From contig JASEGW010000090.1 in the NCBI GenBank assembly GCA_030017825.1, positions 1-6,289 on the forward strand: a stretch of 6,289 nt of DNA, read 5' to 3'. This document shows, piece by piece, positions 5,622-6,289 of the stretch. Below the pieces are notes generated by a model. That model did not search any database and had not been told where the DNA came from. It saw only the letters and a list, made by a program, of their open reading frames with translations. A program made the translations under genes and the position numbers. The first letter of the stretch is position 1, and each line of letters begins with the position of its first letter. The stretch is from a bacterium. GTDB taxonomy: Bacteria > UBA9089 > JAHJRX01.

Positions 5622-6289
5622 ATGGATGGATTCAAAAAGCTTTGTCGACAAGTTAAAACTCTTTTTGATAAAGATCTTTCTTGTAAATTATTAATTTTTG
5701 AAGTTGTCAGTCTTTTAGATATAAAAGATGTTTCCATATTATTTCTTTCAAAGGATGAAAATAAATATGATTTAATAGCATCAACTCTTCCTAAAAAAAG
5801 AAAAAGTATAAGTAGAAATAAGAGTTTATCTACTATCTTAAATAAAAACAGATTAGGAATAAATATTAATGATGTAAAAAATAGATTAATCTTTAATCAA
5901 TTGCATAAATTTAACACAGAAACTTGTTTTCCTATTTATTACTTAAACAAGTTAATAGGGCTTCTGTGTTTAGGCAAAAAAACTAATGAGCAGCCACTTT
6001 CTTTTGAAGAAAGGAATGCTCTTATGATTCTTTGCAGTGAAATTGCTTTATTGGTAAGCAGCATTGAACAACACTATAAAATTCAAAAACAGTTTTTAAG
6101 CACTATACAAGCTTTAGTATTAGCAGTGGAAACAAAAGATCCTTGCCTTAAAGGACATTCTAAGAAAGTGGCTCGTTATGCAGCTTCTATTGCCAAAGAA
6201 ATTGGTCTTCTTCCAGAAATAATTGAATTATTAAGAATATGCGGCAGCGTCCATGATGTAGGCAAGATCATAATAAACCCTTATATTAC
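5622..6289 (+). CDS. GAF-like sensor fused to HD-GYP phosphodiesterase domain (3' end outside window)
   Basis: The gene is open to the window end, giving 222 complete codons; the rest is missing. Residues about 18-150 look like a divergent GAF sensory domain: FEVVSLLDIKDVSILFL near the start, then FPIYYLNKLIGLLCLGKK and SFEERNALMILCSEIALLVSSIEQ in its second half. From about 160 the HD-GYP domain begins: LAVETKD (167-173), GHSKKVARYA (178-187) with metal-ligand H179, and the HD pair H211-D212 in VHDVGK. HD-GYP proteins hydrolyse cyclic di-GMP (to pGpG or GMP) in the cytoplasm, affecting motility and biofilm. The usual YT before the G-H motif is CL here (175-176). The GYP motif lies beyond the window, so whether this is HD-GYP or a plain HDIG hydrolase is not fully settled. 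There is no membrane segment in the visible part. The ligand is unknown. Confidence 0.88.
   Translation, partial: MDGFKKLCRQVKTLFDKDLSCKLLIFEVVSLLDIKDVSILFLSKDENKYDLIASTLPKKRKSISRNKSLSTILNKNRLGININDVKNRLIFNQLHKFNTETCFPIYYLNKLIGLLCLGKKTNEQPLSFEERNALMILCSEIALLVSSIEQHYKIQKQFLSTIQALVLAVETKDPCLKGHSKKVARYAASIAKEIGLLPEIIELLRICGSVHDVGKIIINPYI

Overview
The window is clearly AT-rich bacterial DNA. All recognisable genes lie on the + strand. The content points to a Gram-negative-type bacterium: an HtpX membrane protease, a membrane-anchored PASTA protein coupled to rpe, arginine biosynthesis through ArgC and ArgJ, and a GAF/HD-GYP signalling protein. A PASTA protein directly upstream of rpe is an arrangement I associate with Desulfovibrio/Geobacter-type lineages (Desulfobacterota in the broad sense). 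That placement is inference from memory and is not proven by the sequence.

Layout: (1) 52-903, htpX, with an ATG start behind a good ribosome binding site. (2) 904-1251, a 348-base gap with no recognisable gene; it holds one short hydrophobic ORF with a plausible GTG start (970-1107) and further hydrophobic, stop-interrupted frame running into the next gene. (3) 1252-2232, a membrane-anchored protein with three PASTA repeats, overlapping (4) 2229-2900, rpe, which starts on a TTG. (5) 2901-3240, a gap whose main content is a 169-base element bounded by perfect 19-bp inverted repeats ending in TA, with nested internal inverted repeats. This is the least ordinary thing in the window and is best read as a MITE-like insertion or a structured repeat. 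(6) 3241-4260 argC and 4257-5459 argJ, translationally coupled by an ATGA overlap. (7) 5460-5621, a gap containing a degenerate heptanucleotide tandem repeat. (8) 5622-6289, the N-terminal part of a GAF plus HD-GYP protein that runs off the window end.

Functionally, argC and argJ give the NADPH-dependent reduction step and the acetyl-recycling (possibly also acetyl-generating) step of arginine synthesis. Rpe serves the pentose phosphate pathway. The PASTA protein is presumably periplasm-facing and envelope-related. HtpX provides inner-membrane proteolysis. The final protein probably degrades cyclic di-GMP. No complete new multi-gene system is evident. The points worth a second look are the inverted-repeat element, the heptad repeat, the odd 904-1251 gap, and the pairing of a kinase-less PASTA protein with rpe.
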